NCBI GenBank assembly: GCA_028554795.2
Contig: CM068835.1
Span: 61,007,219 to 61,071,218, forward strand
Direction of reading: 5' to 3'
Length of the DNA: 64,000 bases
Source: Sinohyriopsis cumingii
Lineage: Eukaryota > Mollusca > Bivalvia > Unionida > Unionidae
Part shown: in pieces, positions 16,915-27,993 of the stretch
How positions within the stretch are numbered: the first letter of the stretch is position 1
Layout: every line of letters begins with the position of its first letter
Notes under the pieces: generated by a model
What the model was told of the DNA's origin: nothing
The model's database searches: none
The model's input: only the letters and a program-made list of their open reading frames with translations
Translations under genes and position numbers: made by a program

Positions 16915-18228
16915 CTAGTAATCTAGGATGACTTCTCTCAAACTGTTGATTTCTATGGTATTATCGAATTCTGCATACAGGATGACGTTCACCGTTTCAT
17001 CAGGGTCTCGGTCTTTAAACTGAATTTCCACACGAATCTGGCCTGATTTTATAGGGTGGAAATGTCCCTCGTCGCTGCCTTGGTCTGGAGTGAAATCGAA
17101 AGCCCACAAAGCGTAGCCTCCTGCATAATCCTCGTACGTAATACCGTGACTGGTATTGGTTCCTAACTGTCCGGTGGCTTCGTACAGGGACAAGTACGAT
17201 CTCAAGTAATTCTTCTTGGTAAAGTCAGGTTCGAAAGGTCGGGTACACAAGGTCTTGCCATCGCGACTGACTTCGATTTTGGACACGCCAAAGTGTTGAA
17301 AGTAGAAAGGATTTTTTTCGGCAGCTCCGTTGAAGGCTGTATTCTCGACGATGCCAACGATCAAACGTTTGGGTAACTGTCCTTGGAACAGATGATCTTC
17401 GATCATGGATCGCTGTCCCTTGGGAATGGTGAAGGTTTTCACTTCCACGCGTCGTATGGGATACTTGGCGGTCGTTCTGCTCAACGTCTGACTGATGTCG
17501 TTTCCCACTTTAGGTAACACTTCCACACGGCGTACGTAGAGTCTGGCTTCTAGGATTTTGGTTTTGTAACCGTCACTATCAGCCATCAAATGTAAAGCGG
17601 CACTGCTACGATTCAGTCTCAGGCGGACATCCACCCCGTTCAGCAAATACTTTTCTTGCAACCACATGTCCAAATGCAAACGATCCATCAGTTCTAAACT
17701 TGTGTCGGCTCCCGTGATTCTCTTTCTTCGTTCTACAAATCCATCATTGTTGTCTTTCTTTTCATCAGTTTCCAATATTTCAAACTTGGTAGGTTCGTCA
17801 GCTTCCCATACCACACAGGCATTGAGATGAGTGTTCTTGGCATCTATTCCGTACGTCAAGAGATTTTCCAGGTAGGCACGATAAGGGTAAGTATCCATGC
17901 TGCTACTGACCAGTTTGTTATTCAAGTACAAGTCCACTCCACTGAACAAGGAATGCATGAAATTGTTGACGGGAGCTACTGCTTCATCGTCTATAGCACC
18001 TCGAGTCTTATCTAGAATTTTGACTTTCAGGTACAAGTAACTGCTATTCAGATCGATGTAATCTTCGGGTTGTCCTTCGATTTCAAACTCGATGGGAGCG
18101 GAATCGGTCAGTGAGGAGACGGGGTAAAATTCCACCCACTGGGATTCTTGCATGGTCATCATGGTGGGGGACATGGCAAACAGATCCAGTTCCGTCTTGG
18201 AACAAGCGCAAGATTCTCGGTGCATCAT
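16915..18228 (-). CDS. Major capsid protein (double jelly-roll, hexon-like), element B
   Basis: 437 residues, uninterrupted. Same signatures as the A copy (YIDLNSSYLYLKVK, APVNNFMHSLFSGVDLYLNN, DTYPYRAYLENLLTYG). The main divergence from A is the segment around residues 65-75 and 140-180, probably exposed loops, while the flanking strands are almost identical. That local divergence in two otherwise very similar copies hints at diversifying change or recombination. Confidence 0.95.
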   Translation of the reverse strand: MMHRESCACSKTELDLFAMSPTMMTMQESQWVEFYPVSSLTDSAPIEFEIEGQPEDYIDLNSSYLYLKVKILDKTRGAIDDEAVAPVNNFMHSLFSGVDLYLNNKLVSSSMDTYPYRAYLENLLTYGIDAKNTHLNACVVWEADEPTKFEILETDEKKDNNDGFVERRKRITGADTSLELMDRLHLDMWLQEKYLLNGVDVRLRLNRSSAALHLMADSDGYKTKILEARLYVRRVEVLPKVGNDISQTLSRTTAKYPIRRVEVKTFTIPKGQRSMIEDHLFQGQLPKRLIVGIVENTAFNGAAEKNPFYFQHFGVSKIEVSRDGKTLCTRPFEPDFTKKNYLRSYLSLYEATGQLGTNTSHGITYEDYAGGYALWAFDFTPDQGSDEGHFHPIKSGQIRVEIQFKDRDPDETVNVILYAEFDNTIEINSLREVILDY

Positions 18229-18244
18229 TTTTTTGTCTCTTTTC

Positions 18245-18661
18245 TCAATAATCGAAAACGTCTAAGTCTCGAACGGTTCTTCTTTTCTTGGCCTTTCTCG
18301 CTTGAAGTCTGGTGAAAGGGTGTTTTCTTCGCCGTCTCTTTCTGCCTTGTCCTTGCTGAATGCCTGACTCGGTAGCGTGCAGGGCATTTATAGGTGTTTC
18401 TCGTTGGCCTAAAATGTCTTTGCCCGTTTGCAGCAAGACATTTTTGCCTGCCCTCATGAAGGCTTCTTTAGGGTTTTGTTTGTCGATGATGACATTTTGG
18501 AGAAATTCTTTGCCTTGCGTCAGTGCCGCATCTTTCAAGGCGTGCAATCCGCGTGTCACCATCGGTTTCAACACCGGGGCCACCGAACGAAAGGCCGATT
18601 TTAACATGTCTCCTAAGCCGTGTCCTCGCTGTCGAGCAACCCCTCGGTACACTGGATACAT
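18245..18661 (-). CDS. Adenovirus pVI/pX-like virion protein, element B
   Basis: 138 residues, intact, with only a few substitutions relative to A (for example GRRDTP to GQRETP). Gly-rich amphipathic start, helical middle, RKRRRRKH basic patch, RDLDVFDY end. It sits between penton and MCP as in A. Confidence 0.65.
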   Translation of the reverse strand: MYPVYRGVARQRGHGLGDMLKSAFRSVAPVLKPMVTRGLHALKDAALTQGKEFLQNVIIDKQNPKEAFMRAGKNVLLQTGKDILGQRETPINALHATESGIQQGQGRKRRRRKHPFTRLQARKAKKRRTVRDLDVFDY

Positions 18662-18668
18662 GACTTAC

Positions 18669-19592
18669 TTACGAGTCGTGAGAGAACCGTTTTCGAAAAT
18701 GGAGTTTCACCGTGACTTTTCCTTTGGTGAATGAAATATTTTGTCCCAGATCTCCTTTTATAGCAATGTTGACCGTGTCCAAATACGACTTGCTGACAGG
18801 CAAATAGTGAGGATGGACAAATTCGCGGTGGACGTGGTAAGTGTTTCCACCTTCCTCGTCAGCATCTGTGGCAGAATCCACTTTGAAAGGAATGACACGC
18901 AGTAACGGTACGGAGGTGTGTCCCACCACGTTGTACTCCACCACATCGGAATACACAAACATCAAATTCAGTCCTTGGTTCAGTTCTACCGGGGCACGAA
19001 ATAACTTTCTAAAAGACTCGTTGTCGTAAACGATGGGTAATTCGTTTTTCTTGAGCATGGTCTTTCTCATGTCCATGTCTCCGCCCAACATGTCAAACAA
19101 TTCAGGACAAAATAAAATGGGCAGGATTTTACTTCGTTCAAATTTCATCAAGAAGCGACGAGTTGCTTTGTGGTACTCCATGGTGACACTTTTGTTGACA
19201 TGCTCCAAAGCTTTCAGAAACACGACATTAAACCTGGAGGTTATGGTGCTGACCAATTGTTGACCACTAAAATAATAGCCTGGGGGAATGAACAAGTGAT
19301 AGGTGGTGTACTTTTGTGTACGGGTTTTCTTGTCATATTTGACATTGCTATCCATCCACTGTTGCATTTGCTCGTCATGAACTTCCACATCAAAAAAATT
19401 TTGATTGGGAAGGACATTGAGGACTTGGGTCGGGTGAATCATTTCTACTAAAGCCACTTCCCAATGGGCTTTGTGATCTAACTGGATGGCTTGAGGTAAT
19501 TTGGCCGTGTAACAGCACAACGTGTTCTTGGGAAACACCTCCATGGAACTGTCACTGGGTAAAGTTAAGTAAAATTGGTTTTGGTGACTCAT
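18669..19592 (-). CDS. Penton-like minor capsid protein, element B
   Basis: 307 residues, intact, and the reference for the broken A copy. Starts MSHQNQFYLTLPSDSSMEVF. Further conserved blocks are WEVALVEMIHPTQ, YYFSGQQLVSTI and ELNQGLNLMFVYSDVVEYNV. It probably forms capsid vertices. The ATG overlaps the stop of the membrane-protein gene. The central part (residues ~75-190) differs strongly from A, while both ends are nearly identical. Confidence 0.82.
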   Translation of the reverse strand: MSHQNQFYLTLPSDSSMEVFPKNTLCCYTAKLPQAIQLDHKAHWEVALVEMIHPTQVLNVLPNQNFFDVEVHDEQMQQWMDSNVKYDKKTRTQKYTTYHLFIPPGYYFSGQQLVSTITSRFNVVFLKALEHVNKSVTMEYHKATRRFLMKFERSKILPILFCPELFDMLGGDMDMRKTMLKKNELPIVYDNESFRKLFRAPVELNQGLNLMFVYSDVVEYNVVGHTSVPLLRVIPFKVDSATDADEEGGNTYHVHREFVHPHYLPVSKSYLDTVNIAIKGDLGQNISFTKGKVTVKLHFRKRFSHDS

Positions 19593-20005
19593 AATTCCAG
19601 AGTTCTGTGGCTGTCCGAGGGGTTACTGGACGTCAGAGGCGTGTCTCGGTCTAAAATGGGGTTCTGGTTGTGGTTGAAGTGGTGACTGGCACTGGCACCG
19701 GACACAAGGTTCCCGGGGTTCCCGTTCGAGGTGAATTTCAGGGAGGGATTAGGAAGCAGGTAACCGATGCAACTGCTCAATAAAATGGTCCACAATTGTT
19801 TGTCTCCTTGTTCCAAACTCAAATTGGCGATGGCTGCCCCGATGACACAATACACCACGAAGATTTGGCAGAAAAAGACGATTTGCGTTTTAGGCACACG
19901 TTCTCCACACCACACCCACAAGGGTTGTTTTTGTAAATCTTACACAGAAGAACTAGGTGAAGGAGGAGTGGTCGACGTAGCTGCGTCTGCTGTGTGAAAG
20001 GGCAT
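19589..20005 (-). pseudogene. Polinton membrane protein, element B, with early nonsense codon
   Basis: Homologous to A 4855-5268. A CAA-to-TAA change at 19940-19942 stops translation after about 21 codons. The remaining frame (WVWCGERVPK to the end) is open for 110 codons and could restart at an internal ATG at 19921, keeping both membrane segments. Ends with the same overlap onto the penton ATG. Confidence 0.8.
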
Positions 20006-20010
20006 GATGG

Positions 20011-21120
20011 TCACTTCTTTTTATAGTCGATGACTTGCGAAGCGTCGATCCAAGAATCGAAACTGGGTGGATATCCTTTCCAACGTACTTTGACTTCTTT
20101 GACACGTCGTTTGCCCACTTTACGGGTTCTGCGTTCGAGAATGCTTTCGATGTCGTACACGTCGTCTTCTTTTTTGGTCACACGTTGTAACTCGGGCAAA
20201 TAAAACGTTCCTTTGAGCACTTCTCCGTTCATGTCTTCCAATTTATAGACGGTAGGATGACGGCCATGCACTCGTCCAGTGACGCGAAACAATTCGGTCG
20301 TTTAGTTAGGTAAGTAACCTTTGTCGAAAGTGCGTTTGGTTTTGCCAATGCGCACCCAATCTCCTACGGCCAACTTTCCACTTTTCTCGGGGACAGCCCT
20401 CGTCGGGGACGTACCAAACAGGCGCTCAAACATCAACACTTCGTTGTCGGGAGTCACGTCTTGCGAGGCACGTCCGATGCTTCGATGGTAAGATTGGTTG
20501 TACGCTTGCACCAGGTGCGGTAAGATGTCGATGTACTTCAGAGTGTGGTGATGCGTAAAATATTTCCACATGCGTTCTTTCAAAGTACGTTGAAAACGTT
20601 CCACGATGCTGGCTTTGGTTTCGGGATTCTCGGTGGTAATAAAATGAATGTCACGTTTCTTTAATTCTTTTTGGAAAGCTTGGTTCAGAAATTCGGTGCC
20701 TTTGTCCGTTTGCCATCGAAGAGGGTGAGGACCGCTTTGTTTCAACACCCGTTGCAGGGCTCGCACTAACTCGCTGCTCGATTTGGAAGTCAAGGGCACA
20801 ACCCAGGCAAATTTGGAAAAGACGTCGATGACACAAAACAAATATTTGTAGCCACGATTGTAGCTGGTCAAATGAGAGACATCGGCTAAATCGGCTTGCC
20901 ATTGATGATCGATGCCTTCCACTCGGGTGCGACTTCTGGCAAATTTGCGTCGAATGGGTTTGTGTAAAGTGTAGGTAGCTTGTTCTTGTAACCATCGTTG
21001 CACTTGAGGTAAACGGAGACTTTTCAGTCGCGTTTTGGCAGCACGATACAATTTTTGAACTCCTGCGTAACCTGCAGGATGCGAGGGATCGTAGTAAATG
21101 CTGGCTAAGACTTTTTCCAT
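20011..21120 (-). pseudogene. Polinton integrase, element B, with internal nonsense codon
   Basis: Near-identical to the A integrase. A TGG-to-TAA change at 20302-20304 stops it after the catalytic domain (DDE residues all present upstream), removing the chromodomain at 20020-20165. The catalytic core could still be made. The true start is the MEKV methionine at 21120; the frame is open further upstream by chance. Confidence 0.92.
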
Positions 21121-21282
21121 TTTTTTTGTGTTGGTTGGTGTGTTAATAAGACACCCACTCTTGGAGGATGCTACTCTTTTGCTCTTGGGGTATTTTCTTT
21201 GATTGCAATGCTTTGCGTGTGCGGCCAGCAATAGGTGTCGAAGAGGAGAAGGATGTCTGAGCGGGGGATATCGGTTCTTGTT

Positions 21283-21774
21283 TCACTTCTTCACTTTCTT
21301 TTTCTCTTGTGAGGAAGAAGGGGTGGTCATAATCTTTTTAATCCATCCAATTCTGGAGGTAGGTGGTGTTGTTAACTTGCGTACTTTTTTTGGTGGAGTT
21401 TGAAACCCTTCCTGTTCTTCTTCTCCTTTTTCTGTCTTGGTCACTGGTACTGGTGGTACTGGTACTGGTACTGGTACTGGTGATGGTGCTGGACTTTTCA
21501 TCAAGGTCTTAAAATCTTTCAGAGTGGGTAGAGCTGTTTCGTCTAAAGCTTTCTGGTGAAAGAGTTGCAGTCGTTGCAAGAGTTGACCGTACTTTTGCGA
21601 TTTTTCTGTTTCGGACAAATCTTGGCGATCCATCAAGGACTGCAATTCGTGTTGTAACTGGGACATCTCGCTCAAATGGGGATTGGGAGGTAAATGCGGG
21701 GTGCGTTGTTCTCGCCACCGATGGTATTCCATCCATCGTTTGTAAGGTACTAAAGCTAGTTTTCGTCCTTCCAT
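21283..21774 (-). CDS. Conserved Polinton protein with coiled-coil N-terminus, element B
   Basis: 163 residues. The first 95 match A (KLALVPYKRW; QLQHELQSLMDRQDLSETEK). The tail is different: a PVPVPVP run encoded by a GGTACT/GGTACC microsatellite, then a Lys-rich end. It is shorter than A (213 residues), which fits a tail under weak constraint. Confidence 0.65.
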   Translation of the reverse strand: MEGRKLALVPYKRWMEYHRWREQRTPHLPPNPHLSEMSQLQHELQSLMDRQDLSETEKSQKYGQLLQRLQLFHQKALDETALPTLKDFKTLMKSPAPSPVPVPVPVPPVPVTKTEKGEEEQEGFQTPPKKVRKLTTPPTSRIGWIKKIMTTPSSSQEKKKVKK

Positions 21775-21823
21775 GGGGTTGTCAGGGGTCGATTCTGAGA
21801 TCTTGGAACTTCCGAGGGCCTTT

Positions 21824-22210
21824 TTATCTTGCTCCCACCAGTCCTCCCAACATGGTTCCCAAGACTCCTTTCAGTATGGGGCCTAACAAGAGAGGTAAAA
21901 TACCTCCACGTTGCACTAACATCTTCTTTTTTTGACGAATGGGAATTTTCTTTTGAACCATTTGGCGAAGAACGTGACGATGTTTGCCTAAGCATTGTTT
22001 CTGGTGTTTGGACAAAGGGATCGTGCCTTTCAAAACGTTCAAACAACATTCGCACACGGTATCGATGACCTCTTTGGAGGCTGTTTGAATGAGTTTTTTT
22101 CGTAGGGGTGGAGAAGCTTTGGACAGGACAGATAACATGTCCCCATGTTTGGCTAAACGTGGTGGCAGTCCTTTCCTTTTCTTTCCTTGGGGTTTTCTGG
22201 AGGGTGACAT
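21824..22210 (-). CDS. Small basic protein with Cys/His cluster and hydrophobic C-terminus
   Basis: 128 residues from the ATG at 22210, chosen over an upstream GTG because a TATA box (TATAAAAAAGG, ~22266-22273) sits about 55 nt before it. Basic start (SPSRKPQGKKRKG), then a CECC...H..CLGKHRH cluster that could bind zinc. It ends in a Gly/Leu-rich hydrophobic segment (ILPLLLGPILKGVLGTMLGG), reminiscent of adenoviral pX/Mu-type or membrane-active peptides. Element A retains only the 3' half. Confidence 0.65.
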   Translation of the reverse strand: MSPSRKPQGKKRKGLPPRLAKHGDMLSVLSKASPPLRKKLIQTASKEVIDTVCECCLNVLKGTIPLSKHQKQCLGKHRHVLRQMVQKKIPIRQKKKMLVQRGGILPLLLGPILKGVLGTMLGGLVGAR

Positions 22211-22269
22211 CTTTGAGTTTTCAGGAGCACCAAAAAAACACTGATACCCGACTTGGTCACAGGCCTTTT

Positions 22270-23190
22270 TTATACTGGAACGCGTCGCCACTGATTGTCT
22301 TTACGTCGTATTAGTTTGTGGACAGGCATGACACGTCGTGCAGGGGTACGTAACGGACTAAATCGAGCCAGTTCTTGCTTGGACAAATCCAGTAAACTTT
22401 GTAACATGCCCGATCTTTCTTGAACTTTGATTTTGGGAGAAGGTACTTTGTGAGCAGTAGCCACTGCCACTAAATTGGAAGGTCCTGCCACTGGGGAAGT
22501 TCTTTTGGGGGTCATCAACGGAGAAGTTCTTGGTGTGATCAACGTCTCCAAGTACTCTTCAGTTCTGGGTGTCATTAACGGAGAAGTGGACAAACGTGAA
22601 GCTGCCGGAGACGCAGTCACCGCCGTGGCAGGTCGTGGTTTGCGAGTGTAAGGTTGCGTCCTGGCCGAAGTGCCTCTCTTGCGACTAGTTTTCTGTGGAC
22701 TTTTCTTTTTCATGGGGGCTTCTTTTCTTTTTCCGGGGTGGTGGTGGTGTCTGGTCAGGGTAGGGTCCTGCCACTGGAGAAGTTCTCCTTGGGGACCTGG
22801 TCTTTTTCTTCTTGGGGCTTCGTTGGACTTTGTCTTGGGGATAACTTTGGGGGCATTAGGATCCCATCTTAAGAGTGAGCGAATGATGACCCCTCCTAGA
22901 GTACCGCTCCCTCCAGGTTTCAAAATGATTTGTTTTTTGGTTTGAGTGTCGATGCGGGGATCGGCCAGTTGGACCAAAGCGACTTTGTTTCGATCGAAAA
23001 AGCGTTTGGTTTGATGAGGAATCTGAATCATTCCTTGGAGTAATTGACGTACAGTCACCGTGAACCATCGTAAGACTTCTTTGAGACTAGCTTCTAAGAC
23101 ACGAGCTCTTGTTTGTGGATTTTTTTCTCGACTGATGCCATACAAGGCACGAATCAATTTGACGGGAAGATGCGACTGAAGGGACGTCAT
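22270..23190 (-). CDS. Basic core-like protein, element B (full length)
   Basis: 306 residues. The globular N-terminal ~125 residues are as in A. A Lys/Arg/Pro/Ser-rich middle follows (KRGTSARTQPYTRKPRP, repeated SPLMTP). The conserved basic C-terminus (RFSPLRTPARRVMPVHKL) is missing from A. It is probably a virion DNA-binding core protein by composition and position. Its 3' end carries the TATA box of the next gene. Confidence 0.72.
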   Translation of the reverse strand: MTSLQSHLPVKLIRALYGISREKNPQTRARVLEASLKEVLRWFTVTVRQLLQGMIQIPHQTKRFFDRNKVALVQLADPRIDTQTKKQIILKPGGSGTLGGVIIRSLLRWDPNAPKVIPKTKSNEAPRRKRPGPQGELLQWQDPTLTRHHHHPGKRKEAPMKKKSPQKTSRKRGTSARTQPYTRKPRPATAVTASPAASRLSTSPLMTPRTEEYLETLITPRTSPLMTPKRTSPVAGPSNLVAVATAHKVPSPKIKVQERSGMLQSLLDLSKQELARFSPLRTPARRVMPVHKLIRRKDNQWRRVPV

Positions 23191-23244
23191 GTTCGCACTG
23201 AGAGTGAGACAGACGAAAAAGGGTCTGAGGTTTTTATAGATTTT

Positions 23245-23988
23245 TTATGGGGAGTGAAATGTAGTCGAGGACGGAGACGTGTACAGGACAGGCCCTCCGT
23301 CTTGGCACCAGTGGTGAAACAAGTGGGTACGAAATCGCAAATCCTCGGGAGTCGTAGGTTTCAAATCGACGAGTAAATAGGCGTGTGGAGTTTGAGTGGC
23401 ATCGTCGTACGCCTGAGTCAACCAAGGCGTTCCTAACTGTTTGGCTAAGACTTGCACTTGCGATTTATCTCGAGGGCTTTTAAACAAGACCACGTAATGC
23501 GCATTCAGACTGATGGTGCGATGGGCTTTACTTTGTTGAAACAAATTTTGGGTGATGTAAACGACACTGGCATTACGGTGATGCCCTTTGCGCGTGAACC
23601 ACAGTTTAATTTCTTCTTCGTCTTCTCCTAACATGTCGTCGAAAATGACCAAATGGGTTAGACGGGAGTCAGAGACGATGCCATCGTCTTCTTTAGGAAT
23701 GCCTTCCACAAACACGATGGAATCGCCTTGACTTTCTCGCAAGAGGCTGTACGCCGATTGCCACTCTTTGTAACACCACACGATTCGTTGAGGGGGTCGA
23801 TCGATCAAATGATGTTTATGTTCGATCAAACGTTTGACAAATTCGGTTTTGCCTGAACCGCTAGGTCCAGCAATGAGCATGTTAAAGGGATGGCGAAGAT
23901 ACAAAGCCTCCCAACTGGCACGATCTAAGTTTTCGTCGATGACTTTGACAGTAGAGGAAGAGGGAGCAGAGACAGTAGAGGTAGCCAT
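23245..23988 (-). CDS. Polinton packaging ATPase, element B
   Basis: 247 residues. Walker A GPSGSGKT and Walker B LVIFDD as in A. A TCA-to-TAA change removes the last four residues compared with A, probably harmless. The start at 23988 lies in ACCATGG after a TATA box. Confidence 0.93.
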   Translation of the reverse strand: MATSTVSAPSSSTVKVIDENLDRASWEALYLRHPFNMLIAGPSGSGKTEFVKRLIEHKHHLIDRPPQRIVWCYKEWQSAYSLLRESQGDSIVFVEGIPKEDDGIVSDSRLTHLVIFDDMLGEDEEEIKLWFTRKGHHRNASVVYITQNLFQQSKAHRTISLNAHYVVLFKSPRDKSQVQVLAKQLGTPWLTQAYDDATQTPHAYLLVDLKPTTPEDLRFRTHLFHHWCQDGGPVLYTSPSSTTFHSP

Positions 23989-24047
23989 GGTGTGAGAAAT
24001 GTCACTTGTGACACGAAAACAAACAAGACAAGAGTTTATATACTTTT

Positions 24048-24484
24048 TCAGAACACGTTTATTGAATGTTTTTTTTTCAAACATGAATACGAAAGACAAA
24101 AAATACATAAAAGCCAAAGGCTTAAGTACAAGAATAAAAGGCACATGATAACCATGAACGTGGAATAAACACAAGTATCTGTACAACATGTTTTGGGTAA
24201 AGTTCTAACCAGTTCTATAGTAGGGGTAAGGTCACACAAGTGTCCTCCCGAAAGGGTCTTTCAGGCCTGTCCACGACAGTCCTGTCCTGGGTGACGGGTT
24301 CTTCTGGCACCGTCACTAACACAGGTTGAAAAGTAACTTTTTTCCTTGAATAACTCTCGTGCATACTAGGCCACCTCTTGTGTCCAAGCCTCAAAACCCT
24401 GGTCTCGGTGATGTCCAACATTTGACTCCTAACCAATCTGGTTTCTTCTTCGTTAACGACATGGTAAGTTACTTCAATGAACAA
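24048..24484 (-). pseudogene. Remnant of the post-PolB gene(s) and small membrane protein
   Basis: Corresponds to A ~730-1110. Most of the upstream gene is deleted. A TAG replaces CAG in its frame, and loss of one C near 24231 breaks the overlapping small membrane-protein frame, whose hydrophobic segment is still recognisable (VIMCLLFLYLSLWLLCIF). Confidence 0.7.
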
Positions 24485-24488
24485 TGAA

Positions 24489-27400
24489 CTATCGATCTTG
24501 CCTAGGGTTCCTTTTCATATACAGACCAATACCGACGTGACCGTACGGTAAGGTGAAGTGACTGGGAAGTCGCACTCGCTTCTGGTATACAATTTGATAG
24601 ACTTTTTCCAAGGGTCGACTGACGATGTGGTGAGTGGGTAAACGTACAATCTTGTTCGGTTGATAGGTGGTCACTTTAAAGTTTCCATCCTCTCCCGATT
24701 GCAAGGCTTCTTTCAATACCCCAAAGTTGACCACTCGACTGGTACGATGATTCAGAGTCAGTCCTTTCACTTTGCACGTCGTGTGCACTTCTCCTTGTGG
24801 GTCCCGGTATTCGTAGCCGTAATTTTTGGGACCACCACTGACGAAACTTAGAATCTTGTTGTCGGGATGCTCGTCTGTCCAGGCTCCTAAACGGTCTCCT
24901 TCGATGTCAGGGTGCTGTTGACTCGGGTGATGGATGTAAATGCAACTGTCCGTGTCAAAGTACAGGACGCGTTCTTCTAACAGTTCTAAAGCTTCGTACA
25001 ATTTTAAGCGAGCATGAGCTGTCACGTAAGCCGCAATGATGACATTTCCAAAAGGGTCGTCTTGTGCAAAGTCCAGATCTTCTTCGTAATTGACCAAGAT
25101 CAAATCCTCTCGAACGACGTCCACGTGTTTCTGTATTTGGTTTTGTCGTGAATCATCTGGAAGTAGCGGGAAGGTTCTGTCAAATATTCCGTCTTGGGTA
25201 AACACGGTCGTTGTGCCATTTTACCCCACAAGCAATTTAACATCACTTTGGCAAACGATCGCCTGCCTTCGTTTTTTTCGATGTGGTCTAAAGAGATGCC
25301 TTCTTGTGCGTAGTATTTCTCTTTGAATTGTATTTGGTCTTCGGGAGTGTGACACCAGGAAGGATAGCCGCTGGCTTCTTGTTTCAGTTTCCACCACTTG
25401 GTATCCTTGCTGTTCTAACTTTAGGCGTCGCTGACAAGTGTCCTGGTACAAGTCTTCCATGGTTCGTTGCAAAAACTGATTTTTAGTGTCACGGTCTGGG
25501 TAACAGATGGGACATCCGTGAAATAAGCAACCGTTAAACTCATACACGATCTTGGGGTTTTCTAAGTCCCAGTCATCTACCGAATACGTTCCGATGGTCT
25601 TTTCGCCTCCTCCGTTGCGGGCATGCTGAATCCATTTGTCTTCCTTGTCGCACAAGTAATGTAACCAACGTAGGGCTTTGACCGAGTATTGACGCTTGAC
25701 ATAGTGGGTCGTTTGAGGACTGATGACAGCTACAGTGTTTTCAGGCATGAATCGTTGGCGGTACACTAAGGAACACGCTTTGGCAATGGTGCAAGCTTCT
25801 TTCAAAGGATCGACCCCTCCGTGTTCCATGAACAGTTCTCGAAATTTTCCACAGCAACGCCGTAAAATGTCCACGTCGGAACGACAATACTTTAACATTT
25901 CTTCCTGAAAGTCGAAAGGGTCCGAGGCGTGAGCTTGGTACCAAGCGTAGAAAGCTTCTCGTTGTTCGGTACGCATGTTGTCGGGGTCGTAATAGTGAGC
26001 CTCAGGCAAATGGGGTAGAACGGCATGTTGATTGGCTTCCGTATTGAAAAAGTGTGGAAAGTACCCTTTAGCCATTTCTGTCATTCCAAACGTTTTAGGC
26101 ATTCGACTCAAAGGCATGGCCAAGTAACTCATCCAATCTTTAAACTGTAATTGTCTCACTTGCATGAAAATGATTTTGGCTCCGTTCAAAATCACTTTAG
26201 GACGTTCGGTGCCATGTTCCGTATAGTACCTCAAAAGAAACTGTCCATCGTATCCGGAGAAATTGTGAGCCATCACCGTGGCATGACGATGACAATCTCC
26301 GTAACGTTCGATGTCCTCTTTGCTCCACGTCTTGTCGATGGGGTCTAAGACCCATTGGGCAAAATCGGCTAACGTGTTTGGTCCCCGAAAGATTTTTTCA
26401 CGCCCTCCGGGAATCTTGCTGCAGTGAGGGCAATGACTGAAGATAGGTTCTTGAATGCACTTCTCGCACGCTCGATGAGCCACGCAGAAATTAGGAATGT
26501 GAATGCCGGTGTCTTGCATGCATTCGAAATCGAAAAAGATGAAATTGCCTTTCTTCTTGTGACCGTCCTCTTTCTCTGGTGGGGGTTGGTATTTTTGCAC
26601 GTAGCATTCGTGTTCCAAGTCCACGATGTGGTGACAAATGTGACATTTTTTCTTTCCTCGACATACGTGTGCCTTGGCATTGTTGGTAAGTATGCCTTGT
26701 CCACAGGTAGGGCACAATCTCAAGAGTTGACAAGCACATTTCTGCTGTGAACCTTGCGTCTTCAGATGTTGCTGGTAACAGACAGGGCTGACAAACGTAC
26801 GCAGACAAGTCGAACAAGGCACTGGTTCTTCGCTCAGACAGGGTGGAGAGGCCAAACATTCTGGGCATTTCAATCCACAATGCTTGTGTTGTTCTCGATT
26901 GTTATAACCATAATCACATTTCTCACAATAATAACCGTATCCCAGGAATCCAGTGATACTGGTAATGGTATCGAAATGGTCATCGTGATGATAGACATGA
27001 ATGTATTTTCCGTCCTTAAAATCTTGGCCTCGAAACAACAGAGGCCCGCGCATTTCTTGAGGGTGCACTTTCAAGGTGTAGCGTGGAGCTAGGGCATCTT
27101 GCAATTCTTGCATCTCAGGAATGCCACAGGGTGTGTCTTTGGACAGTCCGGCTTGTTGTAACAGGAGTTCTGCTTCGTTTCGTTGTTTGGCTCGATAGGA
27201 ACGTTGAATAGTGTTCCAGGTTCTTTTCCATTCTACCGTGTCGTTCTTGTTGGCATAGGTTCGTCCCACCACGATGGCTCGAGCTAAACACATCTGGTCT
27301 TGAGGGTTGTTAATTCGGACGAGACTTGTTTTGGTGTTGCGAAGGTCGTCCACCAATAACATCTTTTTGCGTCCTGTCCCTTGAGGAAGAGAGACGTGAG

Positions 27401-27947
27401 CCATTTTCAGTGTGGCTTTACCATCGGTGATGTCAAACTGGTCATTAGATTGTTGTACGTGTTGAATCTTGTCCATGACTTTGGAAGGGGTCAGTTCTGC
27501 GGGTCTGCTAAACTCGATCCAAACAGGGGATTTCAAACCGTCGTGATCTATGGATAGTGTCAAGCGATCGTCTTCTTTGGGTTGACATTGTCGCTTGAGT
27601 GCAGTGAGCAAAGAATCCCACATCTCGGTGATAAACCCTTCTGCTTTCTCCAAGGGTTCGTCGGCCTTGAAATCTTTAAACTTCACCGTGTAGGTGTAAG
27701 CCGTGGTTCTAAATTTTCTAGAGGAGCGCTTTTCCGTCTCTCGAATGGAATAGTATTTTTCAGGGTTGACTAAGGGTGACGAACTTGGTTTAGAGGGTTC
27801 GGATTCTGGTTCACTCATGTCCTCTTCAAAATCACTGGCATGAATTTGTGCCAAGATTTCATCCCTGGTACGAGGCGATAGATCACGTTTCTGCCTCTTA
27901 CTTTCTTCTTCTTCTTCTTTCTTCTCGAATGAATAGGATCGTTTCAT
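24489..27947 (-). pseudogene. Protein-primed family B DNA polymerase (PolB) of element B, inactivated
   Basis: N-terminal Polinton domain (residues ~60-330; KFRTTAYTYTVKFKDF, MCLARAIVVGRTY). A Cys/His-rich zinc-finger region follows (~345-455). Exonuclease motifs: FFDFECM (~470), HNFSGYDGQFL (~560) and YCRSDVDIL (~688). Motif [11 protein letters not shown] is at about 24955. Compared with C, about 610 bp between VVE (~25400) and the KQEA region is deleted, removing polymerase motif A (SLYP) and shifting the frame. A second frameshift lies near 25165. The polymerase cannot be functional. The promoter region is shared with the divergent zinc-knuckle gene. Confidence 0.95.
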
Positions 27948-27993
27948 CTTGAGTGCAAAACGTCAAATGACTCAAGTTCAAACACCATAGACT

